Origin: Denitrificimonas halotolerans
GTDB lineage: Bacteria; Pseudomonadota; Gammaproteobacteria; Pseudomonadales; Pseudomonadaceae
Assembly: GCF_034259425.1 (NCBI RefSeq)
Contig: NZ_JAXIVU010000001.1
Location: 317,162-381,161, forward strand
Length of the DNA: 64,000 nt
Reading direction: 5' to 3'
Shown here: positions 8,210 to 16,777 of the stretch, piece by piece
Position numbering within the stretch: the first letter of the stretch is position 1
Layout of the letters: each line of letters starts with the position of its first letter
Program-made: the position numbers and the translations under genes
The notes under the pieces: generated by a model
The model's input: the letters and a program-made list of their open reading frames with translations, nothing else
Database searches by the model: none
Told to the model about the DNA's origin: nothing

Positions 8210-9652
8210 TCAACTGCCTGTTCCACCAACAGTAATGCCATCAATTTTCAAGGTTGGCTGCCCCACCCCCACAGGTACTGACTGCCCTGCCTTACCACAT
8301 ACACCCACGCCACTATCCAGCTCTAAATCATTACCAACCATAGATACTTTACGCATCGCTTCTGGACCGTTACCGATTAAGGTAGCCCCTTTGACAGGTG
8401 CTGTGATTTTACCGTCTTCAATTAAATAAGCTTCACTGGTCGAAAATACAAACTTGCCACTGGTGATATCCACCTGTCCGCCACCTAAATTAGCGCAATA
8501 AATACCCCGCTTAACAGAGCGAATGATATCTTCTGGTTCACTTTCACCTGCTAACATATAGGTGTTGGTCATGCGCGGCATGGGCACATGAGCATAAGAC
8601 TCACGGCGGCCATTACCTGTAGGCGCGACCCCCATTAAACGAGCATTAACAGTGTCTTGCATATAGCCACGTAACACTCCATTTTCAATCAAGGTAGTAC
8701 ACTGTGTGGGTATACCTTCGTCGTCCATACTTAAAGAACCACGACGACCGGCCAAAGTGCCATCATCCACAATAGTACATAGAGAAGACGCAACTTGCTC
8801 ACCTACACGCCCACTGTAAGCTGAACTACCTTTGCGGTTAAAGTCGCCTTCCAAACCATGCCCTACAGCCTCATGCAATAACACGCCACTCCACCCTGGA
8901 CCTAGCACTACAGGCAAAGTACCCGCCGGCGCAGCAATGGCTTCAAGGTTAACCTGAGCCTGCCGTACAGCTTCGCGAGCAAAGCCCATGGCACGATCTT
9001 GCTCCAAGAAATAACGATAATCTGTTCGCCCGCCCCCACCAGCACTACCTCGTTCACGGCGCCCTTTGTGTTCAATAATAACACTGACATTAAAGCGCAC
9101 GAGAGGGCGAACATCAGCAGCTAAACGTCCATCTAACGTAGCCACTAAAATCTGCTCCCAAGAACCGGTCAAGCTGACAGTCACCTGTGTAACACGAGGA
9201 TCTAAAGCCCGAGTTGCTGCATCAACTTGCTTGAGCAGTGCAACTTTTTCTTCTCGACTGATCACTTCTAACGGATTATTAGTTGGATATAAAGCTTTTT
9301 GACGCACAGCCTGAATCGCAACCGGCTTTACACTCTGGCCTGACTGAGCAATACTGCGCGACGCTTCTGCAGCTTGTAATAAGGCCGGTAATGTTAATGC
9401 GTTACTGTAGGAAAATCCGGTTTTTTCTCCTGCTAAAGCACGTACACCAACGCCTTGATCAAGGTTAAAACTCCCCTCTTTTACAATGCCTTCCTCAAGC
9501 ACCCATGCTTCAGAAATGCGGTTTTCAAAATACAAATCAGCCGCATCAATACCCGGTCCAGCCAGCTCACTGAATACTTGGGCGAGCTGCCCTTGCTCTA
9601 AACCAGTCGGTGTTAACAAAACCGAACTCACGCTGGCTAACAAATCACTCAT
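8210..9652 (-). CDS. tldD: Metalloprotease TldD
   Basis: A 480-residue TldD, the zinc-bearing subunit of the TldD/TldE protease. The catalytic HEAVGH motif is visible in GVLLHEAVGHGLEGDF, with C-terminal YCANLGGGQVDITSGKFVF also typical. The reading frame extends to 9745, but the ATG at 9652 gives the usual MSDLLASVSSVLL start. Its partner pmbA lies 0.7 kb away on the same strand with darP in between on the opposite strand, so the two protease genes are not cotranscribed. Confidence 0.95.
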   Translation of the reverse strand: MSDLLASVSSVLLTPTGLEQGQLAQVFSELAGPGIDAADLYFENRISEAWVLEEGIVKEGSFNLDQGVGVRALAGEKTGFSYSNALTLPALLQAAEASRSIAQSGQSVKPVAIQAVRQKALYPTNNPLEVISREEKVALLKQVDAATRALDPRVTQVTVSLTGSWEQILVATLDGRLAADVRPLVRFNVSVIIEHKGRRERGSAGGGGRTDYRYFLEQDRAMGFAREAVRQAQVNLEAIAAPAGTLPVVLGPGWSGVLLHEAVGHGLEGDFNRKGSSAYSGRVGEQVASSLCTIVDDGTLAGRRGSLSMDDEGIPTQCTTLIENGVLRGYMQDTVNARLMGVAPTGNGRRESYAHVPMPRMTNTYMLAGESEPEDIIRSVKRGIYCANLGGGQVDITSGKFVFSTSEAYLIEDGKITAPVKGATLIGNGPEAMRKVSMVGNDLELDSGVGVCGKAGQSVPVGVGQPTLKIDGITVGGTGS

Positions 9653-10105
9653 TGTGTGTCCTCTGTTGCAACACAAAGAAATTGCGCTGCAGAAATCGTT
9701 TATGTGGCCAAATCGGCATACGTTGACGATTGGCAGTTTGCTCATTCACAAATCTATCCTTATAGGCATATAAGTGTTGACGTATCGTTCAGTCAAAACA
9801 CACCCGTCAGCCTCCATTGTTGCTGAACACCCAGAACAGCGGTTAATCAGCCCACATTCACCACTACGGTTAAAGTGTCACTGCGATCACCACTGTAAGC
9901 ACTAAGCACTGTAGCTCAAGTCATGAGTATTGCAGCCTATATAACATACCGCCACACTTCCTGTTGCAGCTCACTTCTTTAAGTCACATCTGTGTTTTAG
10001 AAGATTTCATTATATTTACAGTTCGATTTTACAGGGTCGTGTGTAAGGCACAACAGTCAGGCCACTTATGCCATACTATTAAACTCGCTCGGATACTTTG
10101 TACTT
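9653..10105. other. Intergenic region between divergent tldD and SNF2 gene
   Basis: About 450 bases between two divergently read genes, presumably holding both promoters. No long open frame, strong hairpin or recognisable operator was seen. The SNF2 gene starts at 10106 without a clear Shine-Dalgarno sequence. Confidence 0.4.
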
Positions 10106-12760
10106 ATGTCCAAACCTCTTGATATCCATAATTTGCAATGCGCTCAATGGCGGCAAGCTTTCCAACCAGGTGACTTTAAGCGCGGCAAAGCTTATGCAGC
10201 ACAACAGCGCAGCACTTTACTGCACCTTCAAGATTTCACGCTAACAGCTCGTTGCAAAGGCTCTGCCAAACAAAGTTACACCCAAAGCATCCAACTATTA
10301 CCACAAACAGATTACTACGATATTAATGGTCGCTGTTCCTGCTATGTCGGCTATAACTGTAAACATGTCGTTGCAGCCTTACTCACCTTAGAGCAAGCAC
10401 AGGTGAACAATCAGCCTCCAGCCGCACTTACGAACACAGCTGCATTATCGACGTCTACTCCTAAACTTAAGGTAATTGATGCTCCACTGCAGCAACCCGT
10501 CCCGCAACTCACCTTCGGCAGTATAAGTTTAGAACGTTATGAAAAACGCAGTGCCCGCATGCTTACCAGTGTACAGCATCGTGCAGCCTTAGCTTTTAAT
10601 TACCAAGGCCATCTATGTAGCGACAAACCAAAAGCAACATTTCTAGCCAAAATAGGCCCCTATCAGCGTCTACGTTTTATGCGTGATTTAAAATTTGAGC
10701 AAAGCTGTCGAACGCTGCTGCAAAAGTTGGGCTGGAAAATTTCTTTACGCCGCAGTGATGCTACTCCAGAGGATGCCGGCGAGGTGTATGAGCTCCCTAG
10801 CGAGCAGGCATGGCTGACATTTATGCAGCAACCTTTACAGGATTTACGCGACCAAAACTGGCAGATCATTATGCTACCGGGCTTTCAATACAACCTACTT
10901 CCCGTTGATCAATGGCACGTAACCATTGAAGAGGAACCGAGTCTTGATTGGTTCTCACTCGAACTTGGTATTGAAGTTGCCGGGCAGTCCATACGCTTAC
11001 TGCCGATATTATTGCAGCTAATTCGCCACTCTCCTCAATTACTGGATCCTAACTACCTTCAGCAGCGTGACAACCAAGAGATTGTCATCGTAATGATTCA
11101 CCAGCTTGGGCGTAGGGTAGCGCTACCCTACGAACGCATCCGATCAGTTCTTCAATCCCTCTCAGACCTCTATGTACGCGAAAACATCAGTAATGAATAC
11201 AAACTGCGCCTACCATGCCAAGAGGCTGCTCGCTTAAATAAGCTACAAGCTCAAGGTATTGAGTGGCATGGTGGGGAAAAGATTCAAGCACTGGCTAAAC
11301 AACTGACGGAACCCTTACATAAGCTCTGCGAAGCCCCACAAGGGCTGCAAGCTCAGTTACGTGATTACCAACTTGAAGGGTTAACCTGGATGCAAAACCT
11401 TATGCAGTTAGGTATGAGTGGAATCTTGGCCGATGATATGGGGCTAGGTAAAACCTTACAAACCTTAGCCCACATTCTTACGGAGAAAAATACACAGCGC
11501 TTACAAAACCCTGCTTTAATTATTTTGCCTACTAGCTTAATCGCTAACTGGCAAGATGAGATTGCACGATTCACTCCAAACCTGAACGTCTTGACCTTGC
11601 ACGGTGCCGATCGTCATACACGATTTAATCAAATTGCTCAGGCCGATGCCGTTATCAGTACTTATGCTTTATTATCACGGGATGCGTCTCGGTTACTGGC
11701 TCAAGACTGGCATTTAATTGTTCTAGATGAAGCTCAAACCATTAAAAACCCACGCAGTAAAGCGGCTCAATGCGCTAGCCAACTACGTTCCAACCAGCGC
11801 CTTTGCTTAACAGGTACTCCTATAGAAAACAACTTAAGCGAACTCTGGTCACTGTTTAATTTTTTAATGCCGGGCTGGCTTGGCGATAACAAAAGTTTCT
11901 CTCGCCAATACCGTACCCCTATTGAAAAGTTGGGTGATGCGCAACGCTTAAAGCATCTACAAGGCCGCCTACAACCCTTCATTCTGCGCCGAAACAAACA
12001 ACAAGTAGCCAGTGAATTACCAAAAAAAACTGAGATCACGCACTATATAGATTTATCTGGCGCCCAACGCGACCGCTATGAAACACTGCGTCTCGCTATG
12101 GATAAAAAAGTACGTCACGCAATCGAACGTACCGGCATTGGAGCCAGTCATATCTTACTGCTCGAAGCCTTACTGCGTTTGCGTCAAATCTGTTGTGACT
12201 TACGTCTTTTAAGTGAAGAGGATGCACAAACCTATACCAGCAAAGCCTCTGCCAAAATGCAGCACTTACTGAACATGCTACGTATTTTCATTGCCGAGGG
12301 GCGTCGCATTTTAATCTTTTCTCAGTTTACGAGCATGCTAAGCCTAATAGCTGAAGCCCTTAAACAAGAACATATAGACTTTGTACAACTCACTGGACAA
12401 ACTCGAGATCGACGCACTCCTGTTGAGCAGTTCCAAAGCGAACAGGTACCGGTTTTCCTTATCAGCCTTAAGGCGGGTGGTGTAGGGCTCAACTTAACAG
12501 CAGCTGATACAGTGATCCATTTTGACCCTTGGTGGAACCCCGCTACCGAAGCACAAGCCAGTGACAGGGCTTACCGTATCGGCCAAGACAAGCCTGTATT
12601 TATCTATAAACTGATCGCTCGTGGTAGCGTAGAAGAAAAGATTCAACACTTGCAACAACATAAAGCAGAGCTTGCTAGAAGCATTTTAGAGGGCGGCTCG
12701 AGCAGCCGTATTAACCTCGATAGTGATGCTATTGATAGCTTATTGGCGCCGCTGAATTGA
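10106..12760 (+). CDS. SWI2/SNF2-family helicase with SWIM zinc finger
   Basis: An 884-residue DNA translocase-type ATPase. A SWIM zinc finger lies at residues 77-87 (CSC...CKH). The central region is poorly defined. The SNF2 core begins near residue 420: Walker A ILADDMGLGKTLQTL, DEAQ box VLDEAQTIKN, motif III CLTGTPIENNLSELWSL, then in helicase lobe 2 IFSQFTSML, AGGVGLNLTAAD and SDRAYRIGQ. Bacterial SWIM-SNF2 proteins of this type (HepA/RapA relatives) are common but their cellular role is mostly unknown. It stands alone, with no defence-system partners beside it. Confidence 0.92.
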   Translation: MSKPLDIHNLQCAQWRQAFQPGDFKRGKAYAAQQRSTLLHLQDFTLTARCKGSAKQSYTQSIQLLPQTDYYDINGRCSCYVGYNCKHVVAALLTLEQAQVNNQPPAALTNTAALSTSTPKLKVIDAPLQQPVPQLTFGSISLERYEKRSARMLTSVQHRAALAFNYQGHLCSDKPKATFLAKIGPYQRLRFMRDLKFEQSCRTLLQKLGWKISLRRSDATPEDAGEVYELPSEQAWLTFMQQPLQDLRDQNWQIIMLPGFQYNLLPVDQWHVTIEEEPSLDWFSLELGIEVAGQSIRLLPILLQLIRHSPQLLDPNYLQQRDNQEIVIVMIHQLGRRVALPYERIRSVLQSLSDLYVRENISNEYKLRLPCQEAARLNKLQAQGIEWHGGEKIQALAKQLTEPLHKLCEAPQGLQAQLRDYQLEGLTWMQNLMQLGMSGILADDMGLGKTLQTLAHILTEKNTQRLQNPALIILPTSLIANWQDEIARFTPNLNVLTLHGADRHTRFNQIAQADAVISTYALLSRDASRLLAQDWHLIVLDEAQTIKNPRSKAAQCASQLRSNQRLCLTGTPIENNLSELWSLFNFLMPGWLGDNKSFSRQYRTPIEKLGDAQRLKHLQGRLQPFILRRNKQQVASELPKKTEITHYIDLSGAQRDRYETLRLAMDKKVRHAIERTGIGASHILLLEALLRLRQICCDLRLLSEEDAQTYTSKASAKMQHLLNMLRIFIAEGRRILIFSQFTSMLSLIAEALKQEHIDFVQLTGQTRDRRTPVEQFQSEQVPVFLISLKAGGVGLNLTAADTVIHFDPWWNPATEAQASDRAYRIGQDKPVFIYKLIARGSVEEKIQHLQQHKAELARSILEGGSSSRINLDSDAIDSLLAPLN

Positions 12761-12826
12761 TCTAAAAACATGTTCACCCGACACCGCCTTTGCTATGCTC
12801 AACGTAAGACTTAAGGAACATTACAA

Positions 12827-13309
12827 GTGAAACCTAATCGACCTGAAAAACTACGCAATTGTTTGCATGATTATGCTGAGTCCATTGGTAATTTATTGGT
12901 TGAGGCCTTTCATTATATTGCTTTATTTGCGATTGGCGGCATTACGGCTTGGGCAGGAACAATGGCCGCGCTAGAAATGCTTGCAAAAGGTACCGCCTCT
13001 ATTGATGATATTTTACTGCTCTTTATTTACTTAGAGCTTGGCGCCATGGTTGGCATTTACTTTAAAACCAACCATATGCCTGTGCGCTTTCTGATTTATG
13101 TCGCCATCACCGCTCTAACACGCCTGATGATTTCAGATATTTCGCACCATAATGACCCGAATATGGGTGTCGTTTATGTCTCAGGAGCAATCTTGCTCTT
13201 AGCTTTGGCTGTACTTGTAGTGCGTTATGCCTCTACTCATTACCCTTCAATTAAGCCGTCATCTAATAAAGTTGCCGACGAAAGTCATGAAGGTACCGAA
13301 CCAAACTAA
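12827..13309 (+). CDS. PsiE-like membrane protein
   Basis: A 160-residue protein with four predicted transmembrane stretches: ALFAIGGITAWAGTMAAL, DDILLLFIYLELGAMVGIYF, FLIYVAITALTRLMI and VSGAILLLALAVLVVRYA. The pattern, including YFKTNHMPVRFLIYVAITALTR, is that of phosphate-starvation-inducible PsiE family proteins, whose molecular function is not known. The start is GTG at 12827 with AAGGA 9 bases upstream. The gene runs toward DUF1820 and the TnpB element was inserted between them. Confidence 0.85.
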   Translation: MKPNRPEKLRNCLHDYAESIGNLLVEAFHYIALFAIGGITAWAGTMAALEMLAKGTASIDDILLLFIYLELGAMVGIYFKTNHMPVRFLIYVAITALTRLMISDISHHNDPNMGVVYVSGAILLLALAVLVVRYASTHYPSIKPSSNKVADESHEGTEPN

Positions 13310-13338
13310 CACAATGAACACCACTGCTGTACTTAAGT

Positions 13339-13490
13339 TTTGACATCCTCCCCGACCTAAAGGACGGGGATTCCTACTGCTAGACGACCATGCCCGGCCG
13401 CGAGAATGTTACGTGCCGCGTTTATATCGCGATCGTGAGTGACACCACACCCACTGCACGTCCATTCTCTTATTCCAAGTCCTGCGATAC
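13339..13490 (-). ncRNA. Predicted TnpB guide RNA (omega/re-RNA) scaffold
   Basis: In this family the guide RNA is made from the 3' end of tnpB through the right end of the element. The 3' part here holds the right-end hairpin (13349-13354 with 13365-13370) ending at GGATGTCAA. The guide would be the flanking sequence just outside, starting near 13338 and reading toward 13320 on the minus strand. The 5' boundary is arbitrary. This is inferred from family knowledge and position. Confidence 0.45.
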
Positions 13491-14421
13491 CTTTCGGCCT
13501 CGATTCGGGCAAACTGCCGCAACTCGAACAGGTTTGGGTGGTGTATGCCTCGTCAATTTCCTTAAAAACAATGCCTGCGTGAGCGCATTTATAGTCCAGC
13601 ATTGTTTTTAATTGACCCCAGCCAGCGTCCAGCACTGACTTGGCCATCGTGGTTTTAACGAGCTTTAAACTACTGACATTACCGACATAGATTTCACCGC
13701 AGCGGTTGACCAGCGTGCGGCTGAACTTGTGCAGGGCATCTTTTCTACGGTTAGCGATTTTCGCGTGAATGGTTTTGACTTGGGTTTTATTTCTGGCTCG
13801 TTGCGCTATGGCTAATTTTTCCTCAAGGCCACGATAGAAGCGGCCCGCTTCCAGCTTGGTGCCGTCCGAGCAGGTGGCTATATCAGTTAAGCCAAGGTCA
13901 ATACCGATGCGGTCTTGGCCGGCGGGTATCTCAGTCTGCACATCCACCACTACATTGAAGCACCAGCGGCCACGGGCATCTTCATTGAAACTGGCCGAGC
14001 GGAGTTTATATTGGCTCAAACCGTAGCTATCCCAGACCTTAAAATAGTGGCCGTTGTGGTAGACCTGTCCGTTTTTCCATTGAGCTGCACCTGTATTGAC
14101 GGGTATCCAGCCCAGTGAGCGGCATACACCGCCTGATTTGCGCCAGTTCAGCCGCACCTTCTTAAACTGCTTGCGGCGTGTGACATGCTCACCTGCAATG
14201 CACTGTAAGGTTTGGCTGTGCAGGCCAAGCTCTTTACCTGCGCTCTTTGTGTAGGGATGCATATCATACGCAGACAAAAACACACCACGCTCTTTGATCG
14301 AGCGTTGACTTAATTCATTAACAAAGTTCCAAACGAAATTGACGCTGCGAGCCATGCGGTTTAGCAAGGGCACATGCCTGTCTTGTACTCGAACTTTTAA
14401 TGTTTTGGTGTGCTTTATCAT
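13357..14421 (-). CDS. tnpB: TnpB RNA-guided nuclease (IS605 OrfB family)
   Basis: A 354-residue TnpB. An N-terminal OrfB helix-turn-helix-like region (RMARSVNFVWNFVNELSQRS) is followed by RuvC-I with Asp175 (RIGIDLGLTD), a zinc finger with CSSCG (298-302) and CSGCG (322-326), and RuvC-III HDRDINAARN (329-338). Such proteins use an RNA from the element's right end to cut DNA next to a transposon-associated motif. The usual RuvC-II Glu (IEDL-type motif) is replaced by IYVGNVS (244-250). Glu291 in IDEAYTTQ may substitute. The TAG stop lies inside the right-end hairpin, so coding sequence and guide-RNA scaffold overlap. Confidence 0.93.
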   Translation of the reverse strand: MIKHTKTLKVRVQDRHVPLLNRMARSVNFVWNFVNELSQRSIKERGVFLSAYDMHPYTKSAGKELGLHSQTLQCIAGEHVTRRKQFKKVRLNWRKSGGVCRSLGWIPVNTGAAQWKNGQVYHNGHYFKVWDSYGLSQYKLRSASFNEDARGRWCFNVVVDVQTEIPAGQDRIGIDLGLTDIATCSDGTKLEAGRFYRGLEEKLAIAQRARNKTQVKTIHAKIANRRKDALHKFSRTLVNRCGEIYVGNVSSLKLVKTTMAKSVLDAGWGQLKTMLDYKCAHAGIVFKEIDEAYTTQTCSSCGSLPESRPKGIAGLGIREWTCSGCGVTHDRDINAARNILAAGHGRLAVGIPVL

Positions 14422-14591
14422 ACTGTATACAATACCAGTACCAATCTACACTGCAAAGACTTTAGCGTGTTTGTTTAGGGGTTAAGGGGCTGCTTACGCA
14501 GCCCTCGCTATCCATCCCCGCACTAAAAGTACGAGGTCTTACGCGATTTTGATAAACTAAACACAACAGTGGTGTAAGTTTGAGCAGCAAA

Positions 14592-14915
14592 TTATTTGGT
14601 TGGCACGGGCATAGGAAAAGACATAACATTACTCGCAGCAGCCTCAGTAATCGTGGCTACGCCTAAACGTTCTACCTCGTCAATACGCACTATGGAATGC
14701 ATCGGTACATAACTACGAATCACCCCTTCAAATTGCGCTTTGAGCTTCTCTTCACTCGGGTCTACAACGACTTGAGTACGTTCGCCAAAAACAAATTCTT
14801 CTATTTCTAAAAAGCCCCACAGATCACTTTGAAAAATAGCCTTGGCATACATTTCAAAGACCTGGCCTTGATTGACAAAGATCACCTTAAAAATTGGGTT
14901 TTCGCTTTTACTCAT
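14592..14915 (-). CDS. DUF1820 family protein
   Basis: A 107-residue conserved protein starting MSKSENPIFKVIFVNQGQVFEMYAK. LWGFLEIEEFVFGERTQVVVDP, IRSYVPMHSIVRIDEVERLG and a proline-rich tail are all typical of DUF1820 proteins of gammaproteobacteria, whose function is unknown. It reads toward the TnpB element. The element ends about 40 bases beyond the stop codon and has split the downstream stem-loop. Confidence 0.87.
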   Translation of the reverse strand: MSKSENPIFKVIFVNQGQVFEMYAKAIFQSDLWGFLEIEEFVFGERTQVVVDPSEEKLKAQFEGVIRSYVPMHSIVRIDEVERLGVATITEAAASNVMSFPMPVPTK

Positions 14916-15061
14916 AACCGCATAAAACTCTTAAATAAACGGAGGTGCGCAGCTTAACATAATCACCCTATGCTTGAGCACTCGTTATGCTAATCTGCAC
15001 TTTTCTATCCTCCTTGAATAAACTTGCAACATGTTTAGGTGTATAGACGACTAAGAACCTC

Positions 15062-15090
15062 TTGACCTAAAAATAACAATCATTATCATT
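15062..15090 (+). promoter_or_regulatory. Promoter overlapped by Fur box, for PrrF-like sRNA
   Basis: A -35 TTGACC (15062-15067) and a -10 TATCAT (15084-15089) are 16 bp apart. The 19-bp window ending at 15087 has an exact right half ATCATTATC of the Fur consensus and a partly matching left half. Iron-bound Fur would therefore cover the promoter, giving expression only under iron limitation. Confidence 0.75.
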
Positions 15091-15096
15091 TACATT

Positions 15097-15199
15097 TCTG
15101 ATTGCAAGATCAGCCATAACTCAAAAGCGAACAGGTCGTTTTAAGTTATCTCCCTATCAGGCTTCACACAATTTGGCCCGCTTATAGCGGGTCTTTTTT
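15097..15199 (+). ncRNA. prrF: PrrF-like iron-responsive small RNA
   Basis: About 103 nt between the Fur-controlled promoter and a Rho-independent terminator (GGCCCGC/GCGGGTC, 15175-15193, then six T). The body contains GATCAGCC, TTTTAAGTTATCTCC and ATCAGGCTTCACACAATTTG. This resembles the conserved part of Pseudomonas PrrF, which base-pairs with mRNAs of iron-containing proteins such as SodB. There is no open frame. Only one copy is visible here, whereas P. aeruginosa has two in tandem. The 5' end is inferred from the -10 position. Confidence 0.82.
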
Positions 15200-15231
15200 A
15201 CTTGAATGAAGCCTCTCAAAATTTTATAGGC

Positions 15232-15263
15232 AAAAAAAAAGCCAAGCACAAAGCTTGGCTTTT
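15232..15263 (-). terminator. Rho-independent terminator of the DUF1302/DUF1329 unit
   Basis: The stem GCCAAGC/GCTTGGC (15241-15247 with 15253-15259), flanked by A and T runs, is followed on the minus strand by nine T. It lies 60 bases beyond the DUF1329 stop codon and faces the end of the PrrF-like RNA. Confidence 0.85.
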
Positions 15264-15322
15264 CATGAAACATAGCGACATTCAACTCAACCGACTCAAT
15301 GCCACCTCTCAGTTTTAGTGAA

Positions 15323-16693
15323 TTAACGCACACCTGCCTGACGCAAAGCAGCAGGTGTGAATTCACGTGACGTTGCTTCAGCGCCGAATTCGTACGAACT
15401 CTTTTCTTCGTTATTCATGCCCAAAGCTAAGTAACGTCCAGACTGCAAGTCATAAATTGTTTCTATTGAATACCAAGGAACCTGCTTATTAAAGTAGTGA
15501 ACCGAATGCGCCTCAGCTACACGCCATAAGTTACCACGACCATCATAATGGTCGATCTGAGCCGCTTGCCAAGTATCTTCATCAATGAAGAAATCACGCT
15601 TTGCATACACGTGACGCTCTCCCTCTTTTAAAGTCGCAGTAACGTGCCACACACGGTGCAATTCGTAACGTGTTAGATCCTGATTAATATGACCCGCTTT
15701 GATGATGTCGTCATATTTTAGCTTTGGTGAATCCAGCTCATAGCTGTTATACGGAATATAGATTTCTTTCTTACCGTTTAACTTCCAGTTATAGCGATCA
15801 GGAGCACCGTTATACATGTCGAGGTTATCCGATGTGCGCAAACCATCTGCTGCAGTACCCGGACCATCGTAGGACACCTGCGGCGCACGACGCACACGAC
15901 GTTGACCGGCGTTATACAACCACGCCATGCGCGGCTCTTTAATTTGATCCAGGGTCTCATGCACCAACAACACATTACCAGCCAAACGAGAGGGTGCTGT
16001 CACACGCTGCTTAAAATAAAACAAAATATTGCTTGGCTTGCTTGAATCATAGTCTTTCAGATTACTTGGAAAAACAAACTCATCATCAAAGTAAACCAAT
16101 GAGTATGAGCCGTTGGTTTGTGGTGTAGCTTGGGTCACAATTCGTTTGACACTCCCACCACGGTAACGGGTAATGTGGTTCCATACGACTTCCAATCCAT
16201 TTTTGGGAATCGGAAAAGCATTAGCGATTCTAAAATTTTCTAAACCATTTCCGTTTTGTACCATCTTCGTATTAACAGCGTTAGCTTTAGCCGCCTCTAC
16301 CACTTCCGCAGGCATATTCGCTGAGCGGTGCGTGGTATAGACCGGCATACGATAAGTGTCCGGATAACGTTTAAACATCGCTTGCTGACCAGGGGTTAAC
16401 TTATCTTTATATTGATCCATATTTTGCACGGTGATAGTAAAAAGCGGTTTTTCCCCTGCATATGGGTTAGATAAAAAACCACCGCTATCCACTGCCGCAG
16501 CATTGGTTGCTAAACCACCAGTCCACTCAGGAATTGTTCCTGCAGCATTACCTGCTTTTTCAGCACCAATTGGCGTTAATGTTGTACCCAATTTTTCTGC
16601 TTCATCTGCCGATACTGCTGCCATTACGCTTGCGGCAAACAGTGACAGCATAAAAGCTGTCCCCACTTGCGTTAAAGTTTTATTTGTTTTCAT
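15323..16693 (-). CDS. DUF1329 exported protein
   Basis: A 456-residue protein with a signal peptide (MKTNKTLTQVGTAFMLSLFA, cleavage near VMA-AV). Typical DUF1329 features are SADEAEKLGTTLTPIGAEKAG near the start, SGGFLSNPYAGEKPLF, and MAWLYNAGQRRVRRAPQVSYD in the second half. The fold resembles outer-membrane lipoprotein-sorting proteins. In Pseudomonas and relatives it is paired with DUF1302 in clusters thought to move hydrophobic compounds across the outer membrane; the cargo is unknown. The ATG at 16693 has AAGGA upstream; earlier in-frame codons do not give a signal peptide. It lies 84 bases after the DUF1302 gene. Confidence 0.9.
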   Translation of the reverse strand: MKTNKTLTQVGTAFMLSLFAASVMAAVSADEAEKLGTTLTPIGAEKAGNAAGTIPEWTGGLATNAAAVDSGGFLSNPYAGEKPLFTITVQNMDQYKDKLTPGQQAMFKRYPDTYRMPVYTTHRSANMPAEVVEAAKANAVNTKMVQNGNGLENFRIANAFPIPKNGLEVVWNHITRYRGGSVKRIVTQATPQTNGSYSLVYFDDEFVFPSNLKDYDSSKPSNILFYFKQRVTAPSRLAGNVLLVHETLDQIKEPRMAWLYNAGQRRVRRAPQVSYDGPGTAADGLRTSDNLDMYNGAPDRYNWKLNGKKEIYIPYNSYELDSPKLKYDDIIKAGHINQDLTRYELHRVWHVTATLKEGERHVYAKRDFFIDEDTWQAAQIDHYDGRGNLWRVAEAHSVHYFNKQVPWYSIETIYDLQSGRYLALGMNNEEKSSYEFGAEATSREFTPAALRQAGVR

Positions 16694-16777
16694 TATTTTA
16701 GTCTTCCTTAGAGTTATAAATTTGGGAGACACAAGATGCGCAATGCTGCCTCCCCCGCCAGCACTGCGCGCACTTAA

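Larger units (their letters stand above)
13339..14551 (-). mobile_element. TnpB-only IS200/IS605-type element, copy 1
   Basis: The element reads on the minus strand. Its left end starts near 14551, just after TTTAT in element orientation, and carries a perfect 7-bp hairpin (14487-14493 with 14498-14504, loop TTAC). Its right end near 13339-13370 is a stem-loop whose arms pair TCCCCG with CGGGGA, ending in GGATGTCAA. There are no terminal inverted repeats or evident target duplication, as expected for single-strand transposition by a Y1 transposase. No tnpA is present, so mobility would need help in trans. Comparison with copy 2 near 63462 fixes the left end. Confidence 0.85.

Noticed and set aside
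10106..12760. The SNF2 helicase as part of a phage-defence system such as DISARM
   Set aside because: No methyltransferase, nuclease or other defence gene is beside it. Neighbours are tldD and a PsiE-like gene.
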